Below, one piece after another: positions 35,443 to 44,466 of a stretch of 46,467 bases of DNA. Origin of the DNA: Bacteroidetes bacterium GWF2_40_14. GTDB taxonomy: Bacteria; Bacteroidota; Bacteroidia; Bacteroidales; UBA932. The stretch's first letter is position 1, and each line of letters starts with the position of its first letter. The stretch is from the NCBI GenBank assembly GCA_001769195.1, contig MEOK01000042.1, positions 1 to 46,467 of the forward strand. Reading direction: 5' to 3'. The notes below the pieces were generated by a model. The model ran no database searches. It was not told the DNA's origin and was given only the letters and a program-made list of their open reading frames with translations. The position numbers and the translations under genes were made by a program.

Positions 35443-38175
35443 TTAAAATTTAATGGTTAGGGATAGATTTGGTGTAATGCCAAGATAGCTTAAACCACTC
35501 TCGAGTATCGTATGGTCCACAATCTGGAATTGCTTTGAACTTATGTTGTTCCGGTTGTAAAGGTTGAATATAGAAAAGCTGACAGAGTTCTGCTGCCCCG
35601 ATCCTCCGAACATGTTGAAACGGAACGATGCCGATATGTCGAACCTGTGGTAGGCAGGGAGTCGGAACGTGTTTTTGTCGCTAACAGAGAAATAGTCGGC
35701 AGTCGTTCCGTCAAGCAACTCCATTGAGTATGCCCCCAGAGGGGCGGTATATGGTCTGCCGGACGCATATATCCATGAGGCAGAAAAGTCGAAGTTCCCT
35801 ATTTTATATATTCCGACAGCTTTAAATTCATGAGTCACATCCTGGTTTGCATAGAAATATTTGCCGGACTGTGCCAGGAACCTGTTTTTGGCTTCTGCTA
35901 TTGTGTAGCTTGCCCAACCGTTAAAGTTGCCGGCCTTTTTCTGGGCCAGAAACTCTACACCTGTAGCATAGCCATTTCCTGTAAAAAACTGTTCTGACAC
36001 TTTTGTCTCAGAATCGGGTCTTGAGTTAAATCTTGTTGTATACTCTGTCACATTGTGGTTGAGCTTATAATAGGCCTCAACGCTAAACAGATAATCCGGA
36101 AGGTCATAATTTAAACCAAGGTTGAAGTGTGTAGATGAGCTTACCGGAATATCTTTTCCATCTGATAGTATCCAGAAATCCTTGTTGCCCGACATTACAT
36201 CCTCTCTTACTACCCTGTTTGCAAACTGTGAATAATACCCTGTCGCCAGATTCATGCTTATTTTTTGCGAAATCTTGTAACTGGCAGATAATCTGGGTTC
36301 CATATATAGCTTGCCCGTCTCACTATAATAATTGACCCTGAATCCGGGTGTAAAAGTGATTTTGTTGTCTGCAAAGGAAATTTTGTCTTGCAGATATATA
36401 CCGGCAAGAAGGGAGCGAGTCGATTTGTCCAGAAGTTTAGTGGTATCATTCTGTGAATAGCTGTAGGCAATATCGTAATATGTTCCAAACAGACCTGCCT
36501 CAACTATGTTTTGGTCGTTAAAGCTGTACTTCCAGTCACTCTTTACGCTGTAGTCGATAAGGTTGTTGTCTTCAAGGATTCCGTTTTTGATGTTCCCTTT
36601 CCCGTTTTCTCCCGAGAAGGTGATTGATCTCCTCTGGTCACGGGTACTGTAGAAGTTTGAGTAGCCCAGCAGCAGGTTGGAGGTGAGCTTTTCGTTCCAC
36701 TTTCTTGCCCATCGTCCGCTTCCTCCAATATTTCCATACTCTGTATAGTCGGAGTTGTCCATTTTAATTGTCATACCCGACGCCTCTCCTCCCGGAAAGC
36801 CTCCTTTAGGCATACCAAATCTGGGGCTGTTGTCCAAATAGTCGGTCCCGTTGAGGAAACTCATCGATATTATATCCTTGTCCGTGGGTTTTATTGTCAC
36901 CTTACCGTTTATGTCGTAAAAATATGAGTTTGCCTGGGCCGTGCGTCCTCCAAACTTAGGCAGGGAACTCACTGTGGTTGAACTATTCTGATCGGATATC
37001 TTCTTATAGAGATACCCCTGATAGGAGCGTCGGTATGCAAATAGCGATGTGATTTTGTCTCCTATTGGTATCTCTACACAACCATTGAAGCTTAAAAGGC
37101 TCACCTCTGCTCCCACACTTAATTTCTTTGTGTTTCCGTCTTTTCCGGTAATCTCGGTCACACTAGAAAGCCTGCCGCCGAATTTCGATTCAAAGCCTCC
37201 CTTGTACAACTGGACATCCTTTATTGCATTTGAATTGAAAGCACTGTAGAATCCGTAAAGGTGGTCCACATGATATACTGTAAACCCATCGTAAACTATA
37301 AGGTTCTGGTCCGGTGTGCCTCCCCTGACGTACATGCCCGAAGAGCCTTCATTTGAAGCGCTTACTCCGGGCATGAGCTGGAAACCCCTCATAATGTCCT
37401 TCTCTCCAACGTTAGGCAGAACCTTTAATGCAACCGGTGCCATCTTTATTTTATGTTCGGATGTGGACTGCTGAAGTGCCTTGTCGTTCTTCCGTCCATA
37501 AATAAACACCTCTGCAATCTCCTGCTTCTGAGGTTCAATCTCTATTGTAAGAGGGTTATTTTTTTTGTCAGGCACCAGTTCTATCTCTCTTGTCTCATAC
37601 CCGAGATACGAGACAACTATTACCGATGTATCACATGGAACGTTTTCCAGAGCAAAGTGTCCGTTGGCATCTGTAGATACTCCCTGTGTCGTTCCCTGAA
37701 TGTAAACAGAAGCAAATGGAATCCTCTCTCCGTTTGTCTTGTCGAAAATCTCTCCCGAGAGGAGAAAATTTCTTTTCACCGGTTCCATCCTGCTCCTGCT
37801 TTCTATATGTTTTGTCTCGACATTCTGAGTGGATAGGTGTCTATTCTGCTGCAAATGAACGAGATGAGCCGAATCTTTAGCTATATAGATATAGCCATCT
37901 TTCCCTACAAGGGTCACCATGTCCCAGGCACTTCTCATTACTTTGAGCGTTCCACCCACTGTCTTCTCTTCATATCGGTTGAATGCAGTCTTGTATCTGC
38001 CAATGTGTGTTGAATCATATACAAAACGTATCTTAAGGTCTTTACTTATCCCTGTAAGAATATCATAAAGATTGCCCCTGTAATCTCTGGTCAACCGCAG
38101 GTTTTCCACCGACTGGGCATTAGTCAGTAATGGCGTGGAGAAGCCGATAAGAATCAATAATAAAAATCTGCGCAT
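35443..38175 (-). CDS. TonB-dependent receptor with STN-like and carboxypeptidase-regulatory domains
   Basis: 910 residues. The signal peptide ends near TNAQ (21). An STN-like segment (about 23-105; YRGNLYDILTGISKDLKIRF) is followed by a carboxypeptidase-regulatory-like domain (about 135-220; GEIFDKTNGERIPFASVYI). The plug has VLPNVGEKDIMRGFQLMPGV and SGMYVRGGTPDQNLIVYDG, and the barrel ends LSLTIKF with a terminal Phe. It is smaller than SusC types and has no SusD; the partner is the DUF4249 lipoprotein. Such pairs may import metal chelates or peptides, but the substrate is not shown. It has its own promoter-like box within the 102 bases after the STN-domain gene. Confidence 0.92.
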   Translation of the reverse strand: MRRFLLLILIGFSTPLLTNAQSVENLRLTRDYRGNLYDILTGISKDLKIRFVYDSTHIGRYKTAFNRYEEKTVGGTLKVMRSAWDMVTLVGKDGYIYIAKDSAHLVHLQQNRHLSTQNVETKHIESRSRMEPVKRNFLLSGEIFDKTNGERIPFASVYIQGTTQGVSTDANGHFALENVPCDTSVIVVSYLGYETREIELVPDKKNNPLTIEIEPQKQEIAEVFIYGRKNDKALQQSTSEHKIKMAPVALKVLPNVGEKDIMRGFQLMPGVSASNEGSSGMYVRGGTPDQNLIVYDGFTVYHVDHLYGFYSAFNSNAIKDVQLYKGGFESKFGGRLSSVTEITGKDGNTKKLSVGAEVSLLSFNGCVEIPIGDKITSLFAYRRSYQGYLYKKISDQNSSTTVSSLPKFGGRTAQANSYFYDINGKVTIKPTDKDIISMSFLNGTDYLDNSPRFGMPKGGFPGGEASGMTIKMDNSDYTEYGNIGGSGRWARKWNEKLTSNLLLGYSNFYSTRDQRRSITFSGENGKGNIKNGILEDNNLIDYSVKSDWKYSFNDQNIVEAGLFGTYYDIAYSYSQNDTTKLLDKSTRSLLAGIYLQDKISFADNKITFTPGFRVNYYSETGKLYMEPRLSASYKISQKISMNLATGYYSQFANRVVREDVMSGNKDFWILSDGKDIPVSSSTHFNLGLNYDLPDYLFSVEAYYKLNHNVTEYTTRFNSRPDSETKVSEQFFTGNGYATGVEFLAQKKAGNFNGWASYTIAEAKNRFLAQSGKYFYANQDVTHEFKAVGIYKIGNFDFSASWIYASGRPYTAPLGAYSMELLDGTTADYFSVSDKNTFRLPAYHRFDISASFRFNMFGGSGQQNSVSFSIFNLYNRNNISSKQFQIVDHTILESGLSYLGITPNLSLTIKF

Positions 38176-38198
38176 ACAATTGTGAGTTTAGTGCCTCA

Positions 38199-38206
38199 CA
38201 AATGTA
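38199..38206 (-). promoter_or_regulatory. Putative -7 box for the TonB receptor gene (TACATTTG)
   Basis: Minus-strand TACATTTG matches TAnnTTTG, 23 bases upstream of the start at 38175. A minus-strand ATTG (38227-38230) lies at about -33 spacing. It suggests transcription partly independent of the sigma/FecR genes. A small inverted repeat (GTGAG/CTCAC, 38182-38199) overlaps the leader. Confidence 0.5.
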
Positions 38207-38277
38207 TCCACCAGTAATTCTAAGTGCAATTAATGTAGACCAAACAGGAAAATGTGTAGACAAAAGAGTCTGAAGGG

Positions 38278-39819
38278 TTACTTGCGTCCCTGGTTGAAGT
38301 TGTACTGCATAATTACCTCTTTGAGCTTCTCTTCAGGAAGTATGACATTGAAGTTACCCCAGAAGTCTTTGTCATATATGAATGTCGTCTCAGAAAAGAT
38401 ATCCCGTGTTGAGATTCTCTCTTCGTTTGTGAAACGCCTTACATCCTGCGTTTCTGTATTACAGTTAACCATCTCGAACCATACATGTAATTCCGAGCTG
38501 AACAACCTGCCCCTCTTTCTCACCTTGAAGTTAAGGTCGCCCCTTACGTGATTGATGTAGTAAATACCATTCCATGGTTTGTAAGTAACCTCATAAACAA
38601 CCTTTTCTGCGGCTACTTCAAAGTTTTTGCTTTTCCTTACAATAAGATCGTCAGATGTTTTCCAGACATGAGCCGGGTTAATCTCAAAACGAATCTTCAA
38701 AAGCGAGAAGTTTTCTGCATCAATGAAGAGTTCCCCGCAATACAAAGGATCTGTAATAAGCTCATTTTGTGTAAATGAAATGACATATACCCTTCTGTCT
38801 TCAATTGTTGTAATGTCTGAATGTGTATACACATATTGTGGGTGATTTTCCTGCAAAAGGAATTCCGGTGGGTTCTTGACCAGGTCAAGTAACAGGCATG
38901 AACTGATGCTGGACTTGATTTTGGCAACCAGAGTGTCCTTATCGTCCGGATTGACTATCCGACGCATTTTGAGCATCTTCACCTGTTCGCTGCCGGCACT
39001 GCTCACATATCCGGTTTTGTATATTTTGAATACGGCTTCGCTTAATGTCATGCTACTTTTATATTCTACCCCTTCACGGAAAAATGCTGTGAGGTAAACA
39101 GGTTCATGCGAGTAATTCTGGTTTCTTCTAAGCATCATCTCCCTTATTGTCCTAAGAGGATCAACTACTCGTACTACAATCTCCTGTAATGGTATCACCT
39201 TCTGGTCCATATAAAAGTTTATATGCCCCTCTGCAAGAAGTACTGCCCCTATCTCTCTGGTAATGTATCCTATGTGAGAGAATCTTATGTTGGAGGTCAA
39301 TAATGAATCCGGCAGAATGAGTTTAAATGCTCCATTCTGGTTTGTTACCGTTCCATACGGGTGATTACTCACGCTGATAGTACCATAAATAATTGGTTCT
39401 CCGGACATACGGTCTATGAGGGTTCCCTCCAGTGAGAAGAATTTCTGCTCTTCAGTTTTTTTTGCTTCCGGTTGGACCGACGCTTCCTCGACAGGCACAT
39501 ACAGCAAAATATGATTGCCCATTATTCTTATTTTCAGCTGGTCATTGCCGGTTATTTTATGCACCGCTGCCTGCAGGCTATACTCTCCGGCAGGAATTCT
39601 GGCACTCTTGTCGTTTTCAATAAGCTGACTGTCATAAATGAAAAGGTACCCCGATTGCCCCGATACGCGGTTAAGCAGTTCGTAAATGCTTCCTTTGCTT
39701 TTTGGCATTTTAATTTTAATATCCTGTCCATTCTGATTCTCTGCCGGCAGATTAACCGATACAGACATCATAATGAACAGAATAAGACAATTAAAAAGGT
39801 ATCCTGTTCTGTTTATCAT
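38278..39819 (-). CDS. STN plus carboxypeptidase-regulatory-domain envelope protein (no barrel)
   Basis: 513 residues. A signal peptide (about 1-27) is followed by an STN-like domain at about 33-112 (SIYELLNRVSGQSGYLFIYD). A carboxypeptidase-regulatory-like domain (about 127-215; LEGTLIDRMSGEPIIYGTIS) leads to a 300-residue C-terminal region. That region is shared with the protein at 41256-42515: compare LVKNPPEFLLQ/IVKNPDLILSM, LYCGELFIDAENFSL/LYYGKLYIDKQNLAV, and FIYDKDFWGNFNVI/NFFDKDFWEDYNII. No plug or barrel is present. It lies 2 bases after the FecR-like gene. The STN domain suggests that it signals to FecR in place of, or together with, the receptor. Confidence 0.75.
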   Translation of the reverse strand: MINRTGYLFNCLILFIMMSVSVNLPAENQNGQDIKIKMPKSKGSIYELLNRVSGQSGYLFIYDSQLIENDKSARIPAGEYSLQAAVHKITGNDQLKIRIMGNHILLYVPVEEASVQPEAKKTEEQKFFSLEGTLIDRMSGEPIIYGTISVSNHPYGTVTNQNGAFKLILPDSLLTSNIRFSHIGYITREIGAVLLAEGHINFYMDQKVIPLQEIVVRVVDPLRTIREMMLRRNQNYSHEPVYLTAFFREGVEYKSSMTLSEAVFKIYKTGYVSSAGSEQVKMLKMRRIVNPDDKDTLVAKIKSSISSCLLLDLVKNPPEFLLQENHPQYVYTHSDITTIEDRRVYVISFTQNELITDPLYCGELFIDAENFSLLKIRFEINPAHVWKTSDDLIVRKSKNFEVAAEKVVYEVTYKPWNGIYYINHVRGDLNFKVRKRGRLFSSELHVWFEMVNCNTETQDVRRFTNEERISTRDIFSETTFIYDKDFWGNFNVILPEEKLKEVIMQYNFNQGRK

Positions 39820-39821
39820 AA

Positions 39822-40658
39822 TTATTCATGAATACGTATAGTGTCCTGATCCTGAGAAAATTTCAGATTAAGAGCGATACATATCAGCTGAGCCATAGAG
39901 TCTGCAGAGTTATTGGAAAATGTCGCTGTTAGTAATCGCTCCTCCAACTCAGAAGAGATTTCCATCTGCACACCTGTGATATTTCGGTTGATCACACGTA
40001 TTACATCTGACAGCCTCTCATCTTTGAAGTGCATGCGTTCAGAATAGTGTGAAAACTGCTCCAGATCCTGTGTGTCAATTTTATGAAGGCGATCCGACCG
40101 GATAACCACGGTCTCTCCTGCTTCTATTTTAGTGCTTTGTCCGTCACTCTTCAATGTCACCTTTACCACCCCTGAATTTACCGATAGTGAAGGGTATGCA
40201 CCCCCGTTGCTTTTTACATTGAACGATGTTCCAAGCACCTCAATTTTCATAAGACCGGTCTCAATTATGAATGGAGCATCAGGGTTTTTACTTACCTCAA
40301 AAAAAGCATCTCCTTTAAGAGAAACCAATCTCTTGTTCTTTTTGAAATGTTTAGGATATGACAAGGTGGAATTCCCGGCCAGATAGACTACAGAGCCATC
40401 TTCAAGGGTACTTACGTAAGTGGAGTTCTCATCATTGTTATACATTGAGAGCATCTCCGGGCGCGATGTGTTTACGCCATTTATGATGAACAGGGTTGCT
40501 GTTACGAGGATTGCCAGACTTGCCGCCCATTTTAAAGCAGCATTCCGGAATATGGGTTGCGTTGCCACCACTGTCTCCTTAAGCAGCCCATCCTGTTCCA
40601 GTTTTGAATGAAGCCGGTTCCAGGCCTGATCTGTCTTGTTGTTATCTTTTAATGTCAT
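39822..40658 (-). CDS. FecR-type anti-sigma factor (second ECF locus)
   Basis: 278 residues. A short cytoplasmic part with AWNRLHSKLEQDG and one membrane helix (about 44-60; WAASLAILVTATLFIING) precede the FecR domain (STLEDGSVVYLAGNSTLSYP, LKGDAFFEVSKN, VLGTSFNVKS). A C-terminal DUF4974-type domain covers about 208-275. The start overlaps the sigma stop by four bases (ATGA). It should hold the ECF sigma factor and respond to an STN domain, of which two are encoded downstream. Confidence 0.92.
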   Translation of the reverse strand: MTLKDNNKTDQAWNRLHSKLEQDGLLKETVVATQPIFRNAALKWAASLAILVTATLFIINGVNTSRPEMLSMYNNDENSTYVSTLEDGSVVYLAGNSTLSYPKHFKKNKRLVSLKGDAFFEVSKNPDAPFIIETGLMKIEVLGTSFNVKSNGGAYPSLSVNSGVVKVTLKSDGQSTKIEAGETVVIRSDRLHKIDTQDLEQFSHYSERMHFKDERLSDVIRVINRNITGVQMEISSELEERLLTATFSNNSADSMAQLICIALNLKFSQDQDTIRIHE

Positions 40659-41206
40659 AATACACTTGTATGATATTCAATTTCTTTTCTTAAAGTTTTG
40701 AGAGCCTTGCTAATTTCTGCCTCTACTGTTTTAACGGAGAGTGAGAGAATCTCTGCTATCTCCATATACTTCTTGTTATCGAAACGATGCATTCTGAAAA
40801 TCTGCTGACGACGTTCGGGCATCCGTTCCATTGTCTTGTTTATTACACTCTCCAGCTCCCTGTACTCCATACTCTCCTGTGGATCCATTCCGTCAACCTC
40901 TACATCCGGTGATTGCAGACTTTCCCTGTAGTTATTATCAAGTCTCTTTCTTTCGCAATACTGAAGGGAACGGTTCCTTACTGCAGAATAGAGATAAGCT
41001 TTAAGGGATCGTAGTATTTGCAGGTTTGCGCGGTCCCTCCACAAAACATAAAACAGATCCTGTAAAATCTCCTCCGACACATCCATCCTTCCTGTTATGC
41101 TAACCGAGAAAAAGACAAGGGGGGAGTAGTACTTCCGAAAAATCTCTTCGAATGTCTTTATATCCCCCTCTCTTACCTTTTTTATCAGCAACAGATCGTT
41201 TAGCAT
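40655..41206 (-). CDS. ECF-type RNA polymerase sigma factor (second locus)
   Basis: 183 residues. Region 2 (about 10-80; FEEIFRKYYSPLVFFSVSIT, EILQDLFYVLWRDR) and region 4 (about 125-178; MPERRQQIFRMHRFDNKKYM then IAEILSLSVKTVEAEISKAL) are complete. This is the FecI-like Bacteroidota type with a downstream FecR-type anti-sigma factor. It likely drives the genes from 39819 down to 34612. Confidence 0.94.
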   Translation of the reverse strand: MLNDLLLIKKVREGDIKTFEEIFRKYYSPLVFFSVSITGRMDVSEEILQDLFYVLWRDRANLQILRSLKAYLYSAVRNRSLQYCERKRLDNNYRESLQSPDVEVDGMDPQESMEYRELESVINKTMERMPERRQQIFRMHRFDNKKYMEIAEILSLSVKTVEAEISKALKTLRKEIEYHTSVL

Positions 41207-41232
41207 ATTGTTGTCTTAATGAATACTTATTC

Positions 41233-41240
41233 CAAATATA
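41233..41240 (-). promoter_or_regulatory. Putative -7 box for the second sigma/FecR operon (TATATTTG)
   Basis: Minus-strand TATATTTG matches TAnnTTTG, 27 bases upstream of the sigma ATG at 41206. It lies in the 49-base gap after the upstream gene. No good -33 element was seen. Confidence 0.4.
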
Positions 41241-41255
41241 CAAAAAGTGTCTGAT

Positions 41256-42515
41256 TTATCTCTTTTCTTCTTTTTTAAGTCTTCCGATTGCCGATTCCAG
41301 TGACTCGTCAGGTTCAATTATATTGTAGTCTTCCCAGAAATCCTTGTCAAAGAAATTGATTACATTGTCGGAAAGTGACTGGTTGTTGCTGAATGCAAAT
41401 CTGTGCGGGATTTTGTTTACTACGTCTGTTTTTCCTCCTGTAATTACAGTTTCTGATACTATTGTATAGTTTGTAGAGAACAGGCGCCTCTTCCAGTCGC
41501 ATTTAAATCGAACTTCGCTTCTTATGTAATTCAGGTGGGTTAATCCGTCTCTTTGCTTGTAGGTAACCAGGAATGAAATCTCCTCCGGTTTGAATCGCAT
41601 GCTGAATGGTTTTCTCTTGAGGATTGCCTGTATTGCCTTGTTGCGGTCGTCCATGCTAAGACTGAATTCTGTACGTGAAACAGCCAGATTTTGTTTGTCT
41701 ATGTATAGCTTTCCATAATAAAGTGCATAAGGAAGTACTACTTGTGGCTTGAAACTTACTACATAGTTGGGACGCTCGTCAATCACAACAGATTGCTCCA
41801 TATAAAACTTGTAGTTTGAGAGGGTTTCCATGCTCAGGATAAGGTCGGGATTCTTTACAATATCTACGAATATAGACAGGTTAGGGCCACCCAGAAGCTT
41901 AACCATAAGTGTATCGTCCAGTTTTGGACTAACCAGTTTGCGCCCTTTTTCTATCTGGAGCATATCCTTTTCCACACCCTCTGTATAAGGGCTTTTGTAA
42001 ATATCTACCACAGCTTCAGATACGGTTATATAACTCCTTCTCTTTCTTACTGTCTCACGATAGAAACCGGAAAGCAAATCTGTTGTTGAACTGTAATTTG
42101 TTTTAATCTTACTGATTGCCTCCTCTACCAAAGCACGTGGGTCCAGCGAATAGACAGTTATCTCATCAAGAAGGTTTGCCTTTGGTGAAAGATAGATTGT
42201 TATTTCCTTAATATTTTCTCCTTTGACAGGAAGTACAAATGTAGAATATCCGAGGTGTGATACCTCAACTGATTTCGCATTCAGAGAGTCCTTTATTTTT
42301 ACAGAAAATTCACCATTGATATTGGCGATTGTGCCAATATTTGTCCCCTGAACCGAAATATTTGCATAAGCCAGACTCTTCTGGGTTATCTTGTCTTTTA
42401 CAACTCCTCTTACAGCAAAGTAGTCCTTATTGCTTTGCGCCCAAAGTTGAGATCCACCGGAAATTAAAAGGAGAATCAAAAGTAACTTGGTGGTTTGTTT
42501 GACTATTGTTTTCAT
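41256..42515 (-). CDS. Carboxypeptidase-regulatory-domain envelope protein
   Basis: 419 residues. A signal peptide ends near LWAQ (26). A carboxypeptidase-regulatory-like beta-sandwich covers about 33-120 (VRGVVKDKITQKSLAYANIS, GTIANINGEFSVKI). A C-terminal region shared with the protein at 38278-39819 follows; see that entry for the matching motifs. Unlike that protein it has no STN domain. It lies just upstream of the sigma gene in the same orientation and could be the first gene of the locus. The function of the shared region is unknown to me. Confidence 0.75.
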   Translation of the reverse strand: MKTIVKQTTKLLLILLLISGGSQLWAQSNKDYFAVRGVVKDKITQKSLAYANISVQGTNIGTIANINGEFSVKIKDSLNAKSVEVSHLGYSTFVLPVKGENIKEITIYLSPKANLLDEITVYSLDPRALVEEAISKIKTNYSSTTDLLSGFYRETVRKRRSYITVSEAVVDIYKSPYTEGVEKDMLQIEKGRKLVSPKLDDTLMVKLLGGPNLSIFVDIVKNPDLILSMETLSNYKFYMEQSVVIDERPNYVVSFKPQVVLPYALYYGKLYIDKQNLAVSRTEFSLSMDDRNKAIQAILKRKPFSMRFKPEEISFLVTYKQRDGLTHLNYIRSEVRFKCDWKRRLFSTNYTIVSETVITGGKTDVVNKIPHRFAFSNNQSLSDNVINFFDKDFWEDYNIIEPDESLESAIGRLKKEEKR

Positions 42516-42781
42516 ATCTGTGTAATTTAAAAATTAGTAATATTTGCTTGTACCATTAAGATCGTTCAGAGATGAAATACCCTATGAAAAAGAGTAATTT
42601 TTTATTCTTGTTTTTATTCGTATATTTACACTGTAAAATTTTCACATACAGGCTATATATGGATGTATCAATTTAATAAGACCAGAGGGTTAAGATAAGA
42701 GCTTGACTTCTTGGCCTTTTTTTATGGCCTGCCCACAACAGTTAATAAGGTAGTTTAATTTCACAATTTAAATATTTTTGG

Positions 42782-43273
42782 ATGAAACCTATTACTGAAC
42801 TAATCAAGGATCTTGCCGACCTACATGGCCGGGACAGACATAGTCTGCTGCCGATTCTTCAAGGAGTCGTTGAGCAGGAAAAATATCTGTCTGAGTACTC
42901 AATGATTGAGATTGCCCGTGAACTTGACCTGCCGGCGACTGAAGTTTTCGGCACGGCCACCTTTTACTCTTTCCTGGAATACAAGAAAATGGGCAGATAC
43001 ATTATACGTATCTGCAAGACCATTACTTGCTCCATGAAAGGTGAAAAACAGATTCTGCTGGCAATCGAAGATATGTTGAAAATTAAAGTGGGAGAGACAA
43101 CTCCCGACGGAAGTTTCTCTCTTCTACAGACTAATTGTCTTGGATTTTGCCACAAAGCTCCGGCTATGCTTATCAACAATGATGTTTACACAGAACTTAC
43201 ACCCGAGAAAGTTCGTGAAATTCTTAGTGAGTATTTGAACAGAAAAAATGAAGGAGGGCAAGATGTCAACTAA
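42782..43273 (+). CDS. NuoE/HydC-like [2Fe-2S] subunit of NAD-linked [FeFe]-hydrogenase
   Basis: 163 residues. The thioredoxin-like ferredoxin domain has its four cluster cysteines as C-x4-C (CKTITC) and C-x3-C (CLGFC). An N-terminal helical part (IEIARELDLPATEVFGTATF) is typical of the 24-kDa complex I subunit. Together with the next two genes it forms a hydrogenase that couples H2 evolution to NADH oxidation. The start at 42782 fits the family N-terminus. The 266 bases upstream are AT-rich and hold no gene I trust. Confidence 0.92.
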   Translation: MKPITELIKDLADLHGRDRHSLLPILQGVVEQEKYLSEYSMIEIARELDLPATEVFGTATFYSFLEYKKMGRYIIRICKTITCSMKGEKQILLAIEDMLKIKVGETTPDGSFSLLQTNCLGFCHKAPAMLINNDVYTELTPEKVREILSEYLNRKNEGGQDVN

Positions 43274-44447
43274 CTATCAACTTAAAAGAGCCGATTTCAT
43301 TTTCAAGGATGAAAACGACTGGGAAGAGGTTCTGAAAAATAATATAAACAGACCGCCTAATGAACTTATCAACGAACTTATAAGTTCAGAACTTAAAGGC
43401 AGAGGTGGAGCCGGTTTCCCGACCGGGCTCAAATGGAAGATTTCTGCCGAGGAGGTTAACGATGTAAAATATGTAATCTGCAATGCAGATGAGGGAGAAC
43501 CCGGAACATTCAAGGACAGGGAGATCTTGTCCAAGGTTCCTTTCAAGGTATTGACCGCAATAGCTATCTGCGGGCACGTCATAGGTGCAAAAATAGGGTT
43601 CATCTATCTGAGGGGTGAGTATTTTTTCCTACAGACAGAATTGAACAAGGCTATTAATGAGTTTGAATACTATTGCCGTGAAATCAACTTCGATTTCTCT
43701 ATTAAGATATTCATGGGCAGCGGTGCTTATATCTGCGGTGAGGAGACCGCTCTGTTCGAATCTATGGAGGGCAAAAGGGGTGAGCCAAGAAACAAACCGC
43801 CGTTCCCTTCTTCTTTTGGCTATATGGGCAAACCTACTGTAATAAACAATGTTGAGACACTTGCTCACACATACACCATTTTCAAATATGGGTCAAAAAG
43901 ATTCTATGATCTTGGCGTTCAATATTCTCGTGGCTCCAAATTGTTTTCGGTTTCCGGGGACACTCCAAAACCCGGTATTTATGAACTTGAACTGGGGATG
44001 AGCCTTGCCGATTTTGTTGATGAATTCGGTGATGACGACACTAAAGCCGTTCAGGTTGGGGGAGCTTCGGGCTTTCTTGTTCCTCGTAAGAGATTCAATG
44101 AGACAAATATCGGTTTTCAAGGTAAACTGGTAGGAATATCACTGCCTACAGGTGGGTCAATGATGCTATTCAACAGCTCACGCTCTATGTTCAATGTACT
44201 GGACAACTATTTGAATTTCTTTGCGGAGGAATCCTGCGGACAGTGTACCCCTTGCCGGGTTGGTTGCCAGCAGTTGTTGCGTGGCATAAAAGCTGTAAAA
44301 CGCGGAGAAAAAAATGCACAGTATCTGGATAAAATGCTAAAACTGGCAGAAACTATGCAGTTTACGGCCAAATGCGGGTTGGGACAGTCTGTCGCCAACT
44401 CATTCTCGTCGATTGTTGAGAATTTCAGGGAAGAGATGATTTACTAA
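43263..44447 (+). CDS. NuoF/HydB-like flavoprotein subunit of NAD-linked [FeFe]-hydrogenase
   Basis: 394 residues from the ATG at 43263, which has an AGGAGG 6 bases upstream; an ATG at 43248 is also in frame. Motifs: NAD/FMN site GRGGAGFPTG, ADEGEPGTFKDRE, GSGAYICGEETAL, and the [4Fe-4S] site SCGQCTPCRVGC with a fourth Cys in TAKCGLGQ. It is shorter than HydB of the trimeric bifurcating enzymes, which have an extra N-terminal [2Fe-2S] domain and C-terminal ferredoxin domain; both are missing here. The gene overlaps the one upstream by 11 bases. It oxidises NADH (or reduces NAD+) and passes electrons to the catalytic subunit. Confidence 0.93.
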   Translation: MSTNYQLKRADFIFKDENDWEEVLKNNINRPPNELINELISSELKGRGGAGFPTGLKWKISAEEVNDVKYVICNADEGEPGTFKDREILSKVPFKVLTAIAICGHVIGAKIGFIYLRGEYFFLQTELNKAINEFEYYCREINFDFSIKIFMGSGAYICGEETALFESMEGKRGEPRNKPPFPSSFGYMGKPTVINNVETLAHTYTIFKYGSKRFYDLGVQYSRGSKLFSVSGDTPKPGIYELELGMSLADFVDEFGDDDTKAVQVGGASGFLVPRKRFNETNIGFQGKLVGISLPTGGSMMLFNSSRSMFNVLDNYLNFFAEESCGQCTPCRVGCQQLLRGIKAVKRGEKNAQYLDKMLKLAETMQFTAKCGLGQSVANSFSSIVENFREEMIY

Positions 44448-44466
44448 TTCTGCTAAATTAATTGTT

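Noticed and set aside
42572-42676. A 34-residue frame beginning MKYPMKKSNFLFLFLFVY
   Set aside because: The hydrophobic stretch comes from A/T-rich DNA, there is no plausible mature part, and nothing else supports it.
42773-42780. TATTTTTG box just before the hydrogenase operon
   Set aside because: It ends one base before the first ATG, so transcription would start inside the coding sequence. In such AT-rich DNA it is probably chance.
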